A stretch of 64,000 bases of DNA. It comes from Calycina herbarum. Lineage: Eukaryota; Ascomycota; Leotiomycetes; Helotiales; Pezizellaceae. Within the stretch, counting starts at the first letter, position 1; every line of letters begins with the position of its first letter. The notes under the pieces are model-generated. The model searched no databases. It saw only the letters and a program-made list of their open reading frames with translations, and was not told where the DNA came from. The DNA is taken from the NCBI GenBank assembly GCA_001414485.1, contig LLEY01000121.1, positions 124,001-188,000 on the forward strand, read 5' to 3'. Position numbers and translations under genes: made by a program. Shown piece after piece: positions 1 through 13,893 of the stretch.

Positions 1-2050
1 CCCCACTCATACTCCCTATCAACTTCACATAATCCTACCGCTCTCCGTCAAGCTAACTTTCCTTCCTATTAAAGCGCAAACACAAAACTCCAACCCCGAA
101 GAAATTCCTCCAAGAAGTCAACTCTAAGGTTCAATGTGGACGCTTACATTTCTCGCCACGAACCAGCTGAGGATATTGTGATGGGACAAACATACGCTCG
201 AAGTGTTGGCTCAGAGAAAATGGCAAAGGAACTTTATGAGTGGGAGTTGCATTGGCACGCATCTTCTGGTGATGGGAAATGATTATGTTGGAGGTGTTTG
301 AATATTTGAGGTTCCTATTGAGTATTTTGTGGTTATTTATGCTTTCCTTCATTCTGCCATGGGGGAAGTGGTGTTTCTTTGGCTCTAGTTAAAGTTAATG
401 AGGTTGATTTTTTTAAGGGACGTTTTTGTTTGACGCACCGTACCTCTTGTTTGGAATAAATGCAACGTACGCCTTGATAAAACGTCGTGACATTGTGCAT
501 CCGAAATTCAGAATGAAGCTTTCTATAGGAAAATCTTATGTGGAAAGATCTAGGAGAATTGATTTTCAATTTTCCTAGAAACTTTGTAACTTATAGATAT
601 TTATTGTTTCAAGCCTCCACGTATAAGCGGTTTAGGATCAACTTACTATTCAAAGTGTGGGATGAAGGAAAAAGTAGAGGCCAGGAATGGGAGTATTAGA
701 AAGACAGATAAGCGAGCGGTACAATAAAATGCAGCTGTGTGACTATCGTGTATAACAGCCTCCAAAAAGCTTCTAGATTTTGTTTAATACGGGACATTCG
801 AGTGGACTACGAGTACATTTTTGAAGTCATGTGAGTTGGTTTTAGGAATGAACATGGATATGGGGGCTGCTGTTATGAGCCCTGACTTCAAACGAATCTA
901 GATCAGAGTCAGTGAAGGATCCAGTGTCCGAAGTAACACGATTAGTCGGTGAATCAACGAATAGTTACAGAGTATGTGGATGCCCCTCTACCCCGCATTC
1001 ATGCCGTACGAGTGCTACATGAGCACAATCAGAAGCCTTCCCAAACATTTCGTGCAATGTGCTCCAGTATACGATGTCCTGTACACACGAAACTCTCTCT
1101 CCCCTAATAGAAACTCAAAGTGAGCCAAAATACACACCATCTGGAGTGGACCAAGCACCCGTTTCATCAAACAAGTGCTTACCTCTATCACGACCACATC
1201 GCGGACTGTATCTCCACTCGCGCGGCGAGTTTCCACTCTCCTCTCCCCTCACACTTCGAGCCATTACAGGTTGTGAAGTATGAGAAGACTGAGCAATTCA
1301 TGTTTCATCAGGACAATGTGTGTCAACTGGAAAGGGAAGGGTGGTGAGTTGAGGATTGTAGAACCCTTGGGAATCACAAAACTACACTGTTCGTTTACTT
1401 GAAATCAGAGGGGGTGGTAGGAGGCGAGACACATTTCTTGAATTTACAAAGGGATCAATTGATAGGTGGTAGAGATAGGGAGATTTGGTGTCAATTTCTG
1501 GATTGTGGGGATGGAAATGGGGGGGTGGGGAGAATTTGAAGTGGCTCCCAAAGGGGGGGAATGCTTTGTTTTGGGAGAATTTGGATAAGGAAGGGAAGGC
1601 TATTGAGAGTGTTGTGCATGCTGATCTACTGGTTAGAGAGGGGCACAAGAGTGGTTTGAATATTTGGACGAGAGAGAGAGAGGTAATTTGAGAGTACTAA
1701 TTGTCTCAAGTCTTATTGGACTCGATACTGCGGGGGTTTGGTACCATAAAATACTTTGCACATCTCATAATTTTGAAGCATTTCTGGAAGAAGATAGGGT
1801 ACATGGGATAATAATGTAATCATTCTTCTACTGTGGCGATAACTCATGGGAGGGAGTTATTAAAGGTAACTTTTTGTAGGGTATGGCGGATTTCGGTACC
1901 GCCCCTCGCTCCCCACAGCACGGCTTCTCAAACCTTAGAAACAAATCACGAAAATGCAATAAAAATACCAGAAAGTTTATCAGTTACTACATAGACTGTG
2001 TATCGAGGTCTGCGATTTTCTAAGTCATGGTTGCTATTGTATTGCATCCT
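1..2050. other. gene-poor stretch
   Basis: I see no convincing gene here. Open frames are short (under 90 codons), overlap on both strands and lack recognisable domains or splice structure. Purine-rich tracts occur around 1500-1560 and a GA run near 1670-1682. It may hold promoter sequence for something to the left of the window, but nothing specific can be named. Confidence 0.6.
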
Positions 2051-2586
2051 AATCGAGTGAAGGACAGTGCATGCTTTACCAAAATTATCGACCGAGCAAC
2101 GCCATCTACACTCCCCTGAATCCTGGCGATCGTGTCTGTGTTCTTGCGGACCCTGTATATGAACGGGTAGTACCTCAACCAGCGCCAGCCCCCTCACCTT
2201 GCGAGGTGAAAACCACGACGACGACTGAATGGCGAGTTAGTACTATAACAAGCACCAGTACAGAACACACGACCTCGACAACAACAACCACGGAGGAAAT
2301 CGCCATTCCAACGATAGTAACTGAGAAAAGCACCGCCATAGAGACGAAAACCGATTATGTTCCCACGATAATAACAGAGAAAACTACCATCACCGAGGCG
2401 CATTTAACTGTTTTCCCCGCTAAGAAACAAAAGCAAGTGACGTGTGCAGCAAAAAAAGGTCCGGTTGGCAGTCAGTCAATGGCGTGGAAGCTCTATATGA
2501 CAGCACAGGAATGGCAAAATGCATCTCGGGATTTCAGATCATACCATCTCCTGAAGAGTTCGCATAACCAAAGTAGGAGAGAATGA
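2050..2586 (+). pseudogene. Thr/Ser-rich secreted-protein fragment (uncertain)
   Basis: An open frame runs from just after a stop near 2050 to TGA at 2586; the first ATG is at 2071. Residues ~45-115 are a Thr/Glu/Ser-rich low-complexity stalk with repeated TTTTT and TIVTEK/TIITEK units, a composition common in O-glycosylated stalks of fungal secreted proteins. The N-terminal part holds NPGDRVCVL, which resembles the end of a LysM domain, but the rest of a LysM and any signal peptide are missing from the frame and upstream. Most likely a truncated remnant or one exon of an unresolved gene. I am not sure it is coding. Confidence 0.3.
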
Positions 2587-3869
2587 CATTGTACGCTAGT
2601 GAGGTGATTCGAGGATTCAAAAAGGGGAGGGGAGAGGGGGATGATGGAGGAGGGGAGGGATTGCAAATTACATTCGTTATTCACAATTCTCTTTAAAAGG
2701 GCTTTCATCGGCAAAGGAATGTTACTATTTTACCACTTCGATAACATTAGCAGTGTTTCCAGTTCCAATTCAATGACTTCTAAATTGCAAGACTCCTGGT
2801 CATTGCTCTCAATCACCAAAACATTGTCCTGAAATTCATTCTTCGAGAAGGGGTTAGAAGATTTAGAAAACTCCATCTCTTACTATAGTTAACCAAAAAC
2901 TTCTCGAGTATTGCTTGCTAAAATGTCTCGTATAGTAAGAGAAAGAAAGTATCCTAAAGCGCGATGACCAAACTTCTCAAGCTAACTCAGCCAGCCAAGA
3001 TTTAGATATTTTTACTGAAAGTCCTTTAAGTGCTTTACTTCAAATCTCATACCTCTCCCTTTCAAAGCAGAAACTAACTGTGTAGAACAGAAATATAAGG
3101 GCTAGACAAGTTTTCGGAAAGTCCAAAGAAGCGAAAGGAGGTTCATTTTGTTACACGGGTAACAATCGAGGTAGTAAACGCTCATTACAAAGAAGACATT
3201 TATTTAGTAGAGCTACCAAAATCATCCCAAACCACCTCACAAAATAGTAAGCAGGAAGGTAAAACCCCAATCCCACATCATCCCCTATCCCCTATCTCAC
3301 AAAAAAGCAAATCTTTTACTCCATCATTACTTCTTTCAATAATTCCCTCAAACGTAAGAGATCCAAGCCTTACTCCTCGAAGCAACGGAGAATAAGCAAA
3401 ATTATGGTCTGAGAAGAATCAGAAACTCAACTTCTTTCAAACAAATCATTTTCATCACCCGAAACTGAGCAAGAAAGTAACGCCCAAGAAACTCATCTCT
3501 TCTATACTAGTACTACACATCAAGTCTCAAAAACGAGGGTACCTTTCGAATCCCAAGCACAAGAAGGGATTCTTCTAGTGACGAGTCGAGATCTCACACT
3601 TCTCCCAAAAAGAAGTGGGAAACCAAGAGTTTGAAATAGAGAATATCAACGCACTTTTCCGAATAAACTTGGAAACACAATTCAAGACCGAGAGCAGCGA
3701 GCTTCAAAGAAATAGGAAACTAGAAACAAAAAAAGAAAGAGGAGAAATTTACAAAACTTAGGAAAACTCATAAGCAAAAACGTGAAACCCGATTCTTTAA
3801 GTGAGTAGAGAGGTCAAATGTAATGTTATTTGATTATTTAGATCTTTTCTTATGAGTCGCAGTGACAAC
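2587..3869. other. gene-free stretch
   Basis: No supported gene. A-rich + strand sequence from about 3200 to 3780, with many stops in all frames. Nothing recognisable. Confidence 0.6.
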
Positions 3870-4184
3870 TCATTCATCTAGATAATTATCTCTCAATTCA
3901 AGCGATTTCGTCCCATCAATCTTCAAAACCTCGTCATCTATAGGTTGATCGACGTTTGTGAAGCGAACCGCTTTACGCGGCTCTGCAAATTGTTTCGAGG
4001 ACGGATGACCGACCCTCCCCCGCTGTGGGTCTTTCGTCACTATCTGCTCGAGTGCGCGTTCTGCGTTTGGATATTCTAAGTCGGATTGAAAGTATCCGCC
4101 TCTTTGTAGATATCCACCGAATAGAGGTCTGTGTAATTGTTTCCAAAAATTTCTTTGGTATTTCAACCTTTGCTTCGCCGACAT
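3870..4184 (-). CDS. small hypothetical protein downstream of the PP2C gene
   Basis: A 104-codon frame lies on the same strand as the PP2C phosphatase, starting only 34 nt past its stop. The product is basic and hydrophilic, with no membrane segment or signal peptide and no family I recognise. A separate promoter in 34 nt is implausible, so this could be an ORF within the 3' UTR of the phosphatase mRNA, the last exon of an unrecognised model, or chance. An upstream in-frame stop limits the start to the ATG at 4184. Confidence 0.3.
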   Translation of the reverse strand: MSAKQRLKYQRNFWKQLHRPLFGGYLQRGGYFQSDLEYPNAERALEQIVTKDPQRGRVGHPSSKQFAEPRKAVRFTNVDQPIDDEVLKIDGTKSLELRDNYLDE

Positions 4185-4218
4185 AGAGCTGCCACAACAC
4201 TAATATCATCATGCTTGC

Positions 4219-5473
4219 CTAAAAATTTGTTAGCGAATCTCCTATTACATTTTGACACATCTTATTAATGAAACCTCTATAAAACGCACCTCCTTCCATA
4301 GCAAGCCCTTCCTCCACGGCATGCTCCATGAAGGGACTTTCAGCAAATGGATCTGTAGCGATGACTTTGGCGGCATTCATCAACTCCTGAGCAACGAATT
4401 GCATTCCTCCACCTGCACCACCACTTCGGTTTCCCGAGCTTTCACCTCCTTGTCCTTCTTCCCATTTGCGTATACTACTGACTACATTGTCGATAATTTC
4501 GTGCTCCCATAAATTGTCTATTACTCCGTCTGACATGGCTAGTACCACATCATTCTCTTGTATTTCAACCTTATCCATTACCGCGTTTTCGAGTGGCGTG
4601 TCTGGGGAGTTTGTGCCCAGCTGTCTGGGACAATCGAACCAATGCCATTGTTCTGTGGTTTTAAATACCAATTCTGAGTCTCTTGGTCGGAGGACCAATA
4701 TTTGTGAATCCCCCAAATTCGTGACATATAGTAGAGGAGTTGGCGCAGCATTCGAATCACCATCTATTGCTTGGAAATGTAATTGTGCCCCTGCCGCCGT
4801 GGTAGTTCCCTGCCATTGATTCGGTTTCGAGGTAGCAACCAGGGTCTGCTCAAAAGCTTTTTGTAGATATTCGACAGGTTTAGGTTCGAAGTTCTGTCCG
4901 GGAGGTCTCAATTGATTCGCATCTTTTTCTACTTCCAACGCCCAGAAATGAAGGATTAATCTGGACCAAAGTCTACAAAATTATTTTTAGCCAGGAACGA
5001 GATAAAGTGTATATAGGAAGGACAAACCCAGCATGACCCCCCGGTCTGGTAGACCAAGCTCCCACCCCGTCGTTGGCCCCTATGAAGTTGTCGCTCGCAT
5101 ATACGGCGTCATCTCCATTTGTGAATCCTCGAATCAATTCCCCGTTCACAAATGCGCGCCGATCGCGGCTTCGGTGATGGGTGCTTAAAGGGTCGGAGAA
5201 TGAGCCCGAGGGCGGCGACAGGAAGGGCGGAGGGAAAGGTCTGGGTGCTCTTTTCGCGTATAGAGAGAATCCCGTCTCGAATCGAAAAGGTGGAATTTCT
5301 CTTCGTGGTGCGTTTTGGGGGTTCGCGATCGGTGACGTTGTTGAGGTGGGTGCCAGTTCAGGGCAACATCGTGAAGCAGCGGGGATGAAGGAGCGACGAG
5401 CTGGAGGTCGTATAGCTCGCACAATAAGTGGTCTTCGAGGGAGCGACCTCCTCATCCCAGCGTCGTAAAGCAA
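4219..5473 (-). CDS. PP2C-family protein phosphatase, Azr1/Ptc7 type
   Basis: Two exons, 5473-5028 and 4972-4219, with a 55-nt intron (4973-5027, GTTTGT...TAG), give 399 aa. The junction restores the family block GGHAGLWSRLILHFWA. Upstream of it sit NGDDAVYASD and GANDGVGAW, the metal-binding Asp region; downstream are GTTTAAGAQLH, NLGDSQ and ENDVVLAMSDGVIDNL, the last aspartate motif. This is the order seen in PPM/PP2C Mg2+/Mn2+-dependent Ser/Thr phosphatases of the Azr1 (S. pombe) and Ptc7 (yeast mitochondrial) group. The Arg/Pro-rich first ~90 residues look like a mitochondrial presequence, consistent with a Ptc7-like role in mitochondria (coenzyme Q control in yeast); that role is inference. 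A Gly-rich insert lies near residue 320. The start could instead be the Met at codon 7. Confidence 0.9.
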
Positions 5474-7636
5474 AGTTGAGAGTAAGAAATCCTTCCCCGA
5501 TACGAAGCTGTGAGTTTTGTTTTTGTCCCGTGGAGAAGTGGCAGTGGCAGATAAGAGAGGGACGGAGGGCTATCGGGCATTTTTTTGTGGAGCACACTTG
5601 ACCAAACCAAACCAAACCAATGCCGACTGTTGGGAACCAAGTTTGTTGGATGATTTTTGGGAGCTCTTTTCAAAGCTAGCAATTTCTATGGAGAATGACT
5701 GGTGACACTACACCAAAAGTCACAACAGGAGATGTATGAGTTGTTTGATACTGAGTATGCTCTGTTTCTGGCTAAATGGAAGCTACCCGTACCTGCACGA
5801 AAAGGAATTACAACATGGAAATGTTTATTGCGAGAGATCCTCAAGAGCCTTCCTCAAGCTTAGCTTTTTCGTAGACGTTCTTTCTACCGTCTCTAGATAT
5901 TTTTAGTACAAACCGGCGTCAATTTCTGTGCTTTTAATACTACTCGGAAATTCGAAATACATCATTAATAAAATATGATTCTCTTTTCTTTTCCCAGGGG
6001 AATCCATTGGAATCAACAGAACGCCACGAATGGAACATGCACGCCATACAGTCATACTGTTGCTGCCAAGGGAGGCTGGGTAGCGGGAAGAACAATCAAC
6101 AAAAGACAAATAAATGAATAGAAAAGCACTTGGAGTAGGTGCTCGGTATATACCTTCCCTCGGTATCTTCGGACCGTCCAGTCGTTTCTTCCTGCAAATG
6201 CCTCGTGTATGTGGGAGCATCTCCCAAGAATAGCACTTGCTGCATTGGGTTGTGTAACTTGCACAGCATTTGCCAGTCAGCCAGATCGGAGTCTTTGAAA
6301 GGTTGAACATGACGCAGCTGGCTGCATGACCTCTTTCCTGTCCTGTCCTGTACTGTCCTGTACTGTACTGTACTGTGCACTTATACGTATTGTGCGTCCC
6401 TGTTTGAGGCCTCTGTACAAGTAGTAGTGGTCGGTTGGTCTCTAACAGCCGCCATGCCCTTCTCCAAGCGCTTTGTCTTGGTAGGCTGGAAAGCCTTTTC
6501 TTTTCGTTCCAGCTTATGTTGGCCAATTTTAGTGGTCCGAGCCTCTTCTTTCCAGGCCAAGCAGAGGGAGACTATGACTGGAGGCTGGTGATGGTGATGT
6601 GGAATCGGAGTGGAGAGGCACAAGCGGTGTATTCAGTGCTATACGGGTGTTCGGGATAGGCCCAAAGGCTTCAGAGAATTGTTCAGAGAATTGTGACTGG
6701 CCTGGAGATGCTGTACGGAATAAGCGGCAGTTGTAATTATTCGCAAGGCAGTGAGTGGATGTAGCTCTTTTAAGCTTACTTTTACTTGTACTTCTTCTCT
6801 GTTGTGTTGCTGGAGGGCTGTGCTTTTCAGATGGGGGCTGCATCTCACAAAAGAAACCCAACATGACGCGTTCTCTCCTTCTTTTCCCCCAGCCGTCTTC
6901 TTGGCCACGTAAACAGGGGGTCTGACAGGGGTCTTGGCCGATTTCAGAAAGACTGCGAATACGATGATTGTTTGGCTTGGGTTGTTTGGCAGCATTTGGA
7001 ATATGTGAATATGCGCCTGGCCTGTCATATCTATGAATAAGCCCGTGATCGTCTGATAGTTAGCTTGTTAAACTTTGAGAACACCTGCACCACCAAATTT
7101 AGAAGGCGTGAATAACTTTTTAGAACTTCAGAGACATCCACGCACCCAAGGACTAAAAGACCCTTCACCCCGCAGATCCAGCAGATCCAACAACGGAAAG
7201 CCGGAAAATCAGCACAGTTCCCGCCAAGTCAGCATCCACCAACCACCAACCACCACCCACTACTACTGCAGCCGATACGGCACCTCTAGACCTTTACCTA
7301 CAGTAGTGACGTGCGAGTAGAGCCACCATCTTTTTAATTTCAAGATCATTCCTCAACATCAACACCAGAACTCACCCACCGAAAACACCACCCTCCCTCC
7401 CCCCTTACGGATCATTTATTGGTATAGGCGATCCGATCCCGATCCCTTGGAGCACTGCGCAAGACGTATCACCGTCAGCCGATTATCACTACGCATCTCT
7501 CCTGCTCTTCCGCCACCAGCAGTACCAAGGGAGACCTTTGCGCCCATTGATGCTTGGAAAGGACCAATCCGGATAGAGGCGGCCACCCAGCCAGAGCATA
7601 GGGAATACCCTCACACTCTTTATAAACACTGCAAAT
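5474..7636. other. intergenic region and upstream region of the PH-domain gene
   Basis: About 2.2 kb without a supported gene. The 207-codon minus frame at 5903-6526 crosses a simple repeat and has no family features. The last ~550 nt before the PH-domain gene are C/A-rich with CACCACCA-type tracts, as expected of a fungal promoter and leader. Confidence 0.55.
6336..6376. repeat. microsatellite of TGTCC/TGTAC units
   Basis: About eight 5-bp units alternate between TGTCC and TGTAC over 41 nt. Ordinary slippage repeat in intergenic DNA. Confidence 0.9.
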
Positions 7637-10600
7637 ATGAGTGCACCTATCCCCAAGATGGGCACTCGCAATCGAGGTAAGTCGAGCCATCTATATGAGA
7701 TCGAGAATGCTTACCAAGACATTCCATGACAGTTCTCTCCTTCATGTCCAGTTTCTCCAATCGAGACTCGCAAGCCCCAACCTCCAGAGAAGCTCCTTCC
7801 TCACAAAATCGATCGGAGCCCTTCCCCAAATATGAGCCCAATCGGCGAGACACGGCAAGGGAGCCACCTACCCAAACGTATAATATGGATGGCAGTTCCC
7901 CTCAACCAAGAACGAGAGAGCGAGCATCGTCACGGCCAATGTCAATGGTGCAGACGTACCAACCTCCCCTCATGGACGTCAATCAAGATACTCTCCCCGA
8001 GTTGCAGCCCATATTTACCTTTCTCAACAGTCACGCGAACAAGCTGTACCAGGAGGGTTATTTCTTGAAGCTGGACGATCAAAACACGCGTATGTGTATC
8101 CCTCCACACTATCCTACTTTTCTAATGAGCAACAGATGGCAAGGCCAATGCGGACCGAACATGGACGGAATGCTTCGCACAACTTGTGGGAACAGTACTC
8201 TCATTGTGGGATGCCGCGGAATTGGATGCTGCTGGGCAAGATGGAGAGGTGCTACCCAAATTCATCAATTTGACTGACGCCTCAATCAAAATGGTATGCT
8301 ATCGAAATAGTAAGTTTCTGGAGTCAGGATGCTAATTGGACTAGATTGAATCACTGCCCACCCGTTCGGATAGCGAGGCCCCGCTACAAAACGTCCTCAG
8401 TATATCTACAGCCGGCCGAAATCGGTATCTTTTACATTTCAACTCTCACCATTCTTTGGTTCAATGGACGGCTGGAATCAGACTTGCGATGTTTGAGCAT
8501 GCTACACTACAGGAAGCCTACACTGGAGCTCTGATCGCCGGGAAAGGAAAGGGACTCAACAACATCAATGTTATCATGGATCGCGCAAAGATAAAGCATG
8601 AGGATTGGGCCCGTGTGCGATTTGGAGCAGGAACCCCATGGCGACGATGCTGGTGTGTGATCACGCCCCCAGACGAGAAAGAGGTCCAGAAATTGCAAAA
8701 ACAGGCCAACAAGAAGAAATCCGCATACGATCGCTCCCGACCCCCAGTTTTAAAGGGCGATATCAAGTTCTACGACACGAAAAAGACCAAAAAGGTCAGA
8801 CCGATTGCTACCATAACCGAAGCATATTCTGCTTATGCGCTCTATCCCCAGTCGAAGCCGCTGATAGATGCTTCTACGTTGGTAAAGGTTGAGGGCTTGA
8901 TTACAATTCATGCTAATCCCCCATCGACTACGGAGGGGTTTGTATTTGTTATGCCAGAAGTTCACCCTGCCGTCAGTGGATTTGAAATGATGCTCCGTTG
9001 GCTATTTCCTGTTTATGATACCTTTGCTCTTTATGGAAGACCAGGTCGTTTGATCGCGGATACTTTGGATCCTCAAAGTTTGATGTTCGCCATGCCAAAA
9101 CACCGAAGATATGGCTACCTTGAGATATTAGATGTGTCAGGTCTCATTACAGAGCAGGGGAGTGGTGCATGGCGTGAATCTGAATGGAGACGAAGAATGA
9201 AGGAGCTCACCAAAAAGCGGATGACGGCCATCGAAAATGGAAGTCGAACAAACAGCCGATACAGCAGTCGAAGAAGCACTCGTGCAAGCTTTGGGCCCTC
9301 CCGAAGTCGCATACAATTTGACGATGCTGCATCCGTGAAATCTACTCCTTCGACGAGCTGGGCCCAAAGTGATGGAGCAGCCGCTCTTGGTGGCTTGCCA
9401 CGAGTTGATTCTGCACCTGCTCAGGCGGGCACCTTTACACCACCAAGGCAAGCAGTTCCAACCCATCACCGATCTGTATCTGAAACTCATGGTCTGGATC
9501 GTTATGAAAACCAAACTCCCAATTCTGCTTATGATGGTACTTACGAACAAGGACCAACTCCCCCGCCGCACAATATGCCTATGGCCATTGGTCACCCAGG
9601 CTCCGCACTTCGGTATCAGAGCGAAATGGCAACAACCCCTGAACGGATGAGCTCCGAAGATGAAAATGCTGCGCGAGCAACTCCTGTTCGAGAGTTGCAA
9701 GAACTTCAAGCCACTTCTACTCCAGAGCCAGTTTCTGCGCCTCCAGCATTTTCACACGCCCCCGGTGCTTTGCCAATAAGCAAACCTTATCATTCGCCAG
9801 AACTTAGAAGGGCCAATAGTCGCATGTCCAACGCAACCTTATCTCAGCTTGCCGGTGCTGGTGGAGTCGCTGCTGCATTCAATGCAAATGGAGAGGCGGC
9901 GAGGAACAGCGAGGAGCAAAGACACCAGAACGTGGGTCAAGCGGAGGATAGAGGTCAGAGAGGGGTACCATCAAACGCCAACAACCCAAAAGAGTTCAAT
10001 GCTAATCAAGGTGGTTTCAATGAAGGCCTGGTAGCACCAAGAAATCGTCGCTTTTCTTTCGAAAACTCCTCTCCTTCTAGGTCCTCGGATAACAATATCC
10101 AACAACCCCCGGCACAGCACTCCTTTAATTCCATAAATCCTTCTTTTCAAAACGATTCACAGCCTCCGTCACCGCCAGCTCATGGCAATACCCGTACGTA
10201 TGAACCGCCGAATATTTTCTCTTCTCCAGACCACGCCCAAGGCCATAACCCCCAAACATCAGTAGATTCCACATCTAGCGGGGGACCCCACAACCCTCCT
10301 CGGCTACAAACTAGTCAAAGTATTGTTAGGAAGCCCCTCCCATCGAGAACAGCGACATTGAAAACCCCATCATCTGTGGACGACGACGATACACCATCAA
10401 GTCTCGGCAGTTTAAAAAACCATGTTCTTGACCTTGCTGCTTTTGAGATGATCGGGCATGACCAGAGAACACAAACGTTACGATCCGAACATCAGATCAA
10501 CCGACAGAACAGCGGGTCAAGTGTCTATGATGATGGTGCGTCTACTGCTTCCCCTGAATACCCTAGCACCCGACCATCCATCGATAGTAGGAGATCTCAG

Positions 10601-11830
10601 AAATCGGTGGAAAGACCTCGAGCTGGTGTGAAAAAGACTGTTGGCAACCCAGAATCCAATTTGAGCCAGTTTGATAGCGCCAACGACATTCGCTCATCTA
10701 TTCACATTGACTTCGGTCCGACTATAAATTATGCTGCTGAGAAGCCACCTCGTCGATCAAGCCCTGGACCTGCGCAAAGTTACACGACAGGTGTTGCAAG
10801 AGGACCTTCGCCTGGTCCTGGCATGAACAAACATCCCGCCGACCGGCCACGTAAACAAAGCCCGAACCTTGCCGTAAGACCTGGCAGTGCTGGTGGTTTG
10901 AATCGAAGCAATGCAGCCCCAGAGAATACCAATTATCGAAATAGTCTTGTTGAACCTCGAACTTTAGCCTGGCAGCCTGGACTTGCTGTTACCGCACACC
11001 CGGCTGCGAATCCACAGAGCATTACTCCTGAGCAATTCGTAGCTCAGAGAGCCGCTGCTGCTGTTTCAACGCCAATGTATGCTCACCAAAGACAGCCTTC
11101 TAACCTCACCCTTGGACGTACCACCCCAACCATGGGACGTGATACGCCTACACCACCTCTTGTCCGTAATCGTTCAAGTGATTATTTGTCCAAGCAAGGC
11201 CATTCTCGCAACAATTCTTCCGATATGCTTGCGCGGCCGAACTCTAGAACCGCAGGCGTGGCTCTTGGGCCTGCTTCAAATCCCACAGCTTCAAATCCCA
11301 AGTTGTCTGCACGCGAGCAAGAACACATTGCGCGGGCTACTGGAACCCCTCTCATTAATATGGCACATAACAATCGCCCTGCACCAGCAGGCGGTTTGGT
11401 CAACGCTATTGAAAATCGAGAACACGAAAAGCAGCAATTGAAGCACGGAATCAATAGCCAAGCTGTTCAACAAGCAATTGCACAGAGGCAGCAACAGCAG
11501 ATGTATCAACAACAGTACCCCGATCAACAACAACAAATGATGCAACCTGGTTACCGCATGTCACAGCCGCAATTCAATATGGCCCAATATCAACAACCAC
11601 AGTATCCTGTCCAAGGCCAACAAAGTCCAGGATGGGGCATGTCTCCAGCAGCGAATGTATTTGCGCAAGGTGGTGGATGGGCGGTTCCTTCTCCTACGTA
11701 TGCTCAACCTCAAGCTGGCCGACAATCTCCGGGTCAATACTCGCCACAACAGCAATACTTTCCTCCTCAGGGTGGCCAGGGTCCAGGTCAAGGACGAGGA
11801 AACAATGGTGGCTATCATGGTCACTACTGA
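7637..11830 (+). CDS. PH-domain protein of the Skg3/Caf120 family
   Basis: Four exons, 7637-7676, 7733-8089, 8136-8293 and 8345-11830, with introns of 56, 46 and 51 nt that all keep frame, give 1,346 aa. The conserved block LPELQPIFTFLNSHANKLYQ and NADRTWTECFAQLVGTVLSL (residues ~95-150) identifies the fungal Skg3/Caf120 family. A PH-type fold spans roughly residues 250-410, with basic strands around WRRCWCVITPP. The remaining ~900 residues are disordered: rich in Ser, Pro, Asn and Gln, with many RxxS motifs and Gln runs near the C-terminus. In yeast these proteins sit at bud tips/necks and Caf120 associates with CCR4-NOT; a role in polarised growth or mRNA regulation here is inference. The short first exon is chosen because ATG at 7637 is followed by a clean GTAAGT and its frame joins the acceptor at 7732. 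Confidence 0.88.
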
Positions 11831-13893
11831 GCTACGCATTTGTCATTAGCGAGCATGGCGCTGGGGAGTTTTATTCATCTTGTGAGATTTTTCATGTAAC
11901 GTTGTCTGGGCTTGGGGGATTCATAGCGATTCATTCCATGGAGTTTTATTTCCTTCTTGTTTTCCTTTTGTCCTTTTTGATTATTGCCATTGCGCAAATT
12001 ACATTATACCTGACCTGAATGAGGGTCCTCGTCATTGGGCTTGATTTTTCCTACACGTCCCTTTGTTTTTTTGTTTTGTTCAAGTACTTTGGTGATGCCT
12101 ACTTTTTTTATTTTGAATTGCATGGATGGATGGCGGATTGGTTCTTTTTTTCCTTCCTATTTTCATGCATGCATAGTGGGATGAAGTTCTTCGGGTCTGG
12201 GGGGAGGGATAATTGAATGCGTGCATTGTTGTATGCGTTTGTGACGGAGAGATGGATTGGAGATTTTTTTGCTTGGGGAGGATAAGATAGATAGGTACTT
12301 GAGGACGGTCATTTGATCGAGTGAGGTGTGGATGCGTGTGGATGGGGTGTAGTGAGGAAGGATAAATGAGATATACACCTTTTTCTCTTCCTCTTGGGGT
12401 TTTTGTCTCCAATTTTGATTTTCGTGAATTGGGAATTGTGATTTTGCAGAACGTGAGAATTGTAAACATCTACAGAGGAGACTACAGGGGAGGGGTCCTG
12501 TGATGCCCTGCAATGGTGCCCTATCGCACTCTGGCGCGAGCGTTGTATTTCAGTGCCTGGAAACCAGGTCCGACGAGAATCTATCTCATAGGCTCGCTTC
12601 CGTACGCCTACAGGTCGGGGTGGCGGGTCAGAAGCCTTCAGAGGACTTCGGGACTTTGCGACTACTCTACTCTCATCTACAATTCGACACCTATTATATT
12701 GTTTATAACTGAAAGGGTATTTTGTTGTTGAAAATTGGTTGTTTTGTCCTTGGGTCTTTTCATATACTGTTGCTCTTGAGAATGGTTGTAACGTCGATTG
12801 TTTTCGAGATGTGGGTATAGTACAGTACTAGACTTCTCGTTAAGTCTGTGCCCACGCACCCCTTTACACCAAAACTCAGCCTGCGCGCGCTGTAATTGAG
12901 GCTTAACTAAAGGGTTTGAGAGTGTGAAAAGTCTTTGTATGAGAGATGGGAAGAGAGATTGTTATTTACGGGATAGGGGGGGGGGGGTATTTGTGGGTTA
13001 TAGATAGGGATTTGAAGTTGGGTTTGAGTGTCTTCGGTTGATGCTGCTGATGCTGCTGATGGAAGGGGGTCTTCGGGATAGAACGTGAGTTTGAGGGAGG
13101 TGGGAGGAAATGATGAGCTTGTGAGGGGGTTTGTTAATTACTGTTGTTTGTGAAAATGAAGCGGTGATGGTGTGGGAGAGAAGGTAGTCGCTTGGGTATG
13201 AGGTAGGTAGCACTTTCCTTCTTGTGGGGTGAGCTAGTTGTTGGAGTTGATGGGATAGAAGAGGGTAAGAGGTTGAAATAGAGGCTAGGAAAGAGCTGCC
13301 TGATCTTGATTAAAGAAATCACACTGAATTGATGTACTAATACTTTAGCGAGTAATTTCTTCCTCTTGTATACTTCTCTCTAGTGGTGCTAAGGTTGAAG
13401 TTTCTTTATTTTATTAGAAAATCGACATCAGTTCCTCTCTTAGCAATGGTAGCGTTTGGTGGGGGGGGGTTATAAATACTAAACATTACAAGTAGTACAA
13501 TTCCTCTCCACTAAGAGATAGCAAGTTTTGATTCACGTTACTCTCGTTTCATTCACCTCCTCTTCGTAGAGCAACAAGGTATTATGGAAACATTTACTGT
13601 TTTCTTCAGTGGGTTGAGCACTTATGATTCATAGCCACCTGCCCTTCAAACTCTCCAACCACCGTATTCCAAGGTCAAAAACCAATGTTTCAAGCTTTTT
13701 ATAGGCTTCTCAATAACTCGCTTTACTATCACCTAGATATCTTTGATACTTCCCATTATCCTTGAATTAATTGCCCCTTCTTCTAACCCGCTAGAATTCG
13801 GTTCAAACTGAATACTAGGCACTTACATTCCTATATCCGATTACTCGACGACTCTTACGACTTTATTCAACATGCCGAGATACAGGACAGGTC
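11831..13893. other. 3' flank and intergenic region
   Basis: T-rich sequence follows the PH-domain gene (11840-12170), as in a 3' UTR. No supported gene follows. The region has G runs near 12978-12988 and 13459-13469 and a G-rich + strand at 12960-13280. Small frames here are not convincing. Confidence 0.5.

Noticed and set aside
5903..6526. 207-codon open frame on the minus strand
   Set aside because: It runs through the TGTCC/TGTAC microsatellite, giving a low-complexity stretch, has no domain features or membrane/signal segments, and ends in composition like its intergenic surroundings.
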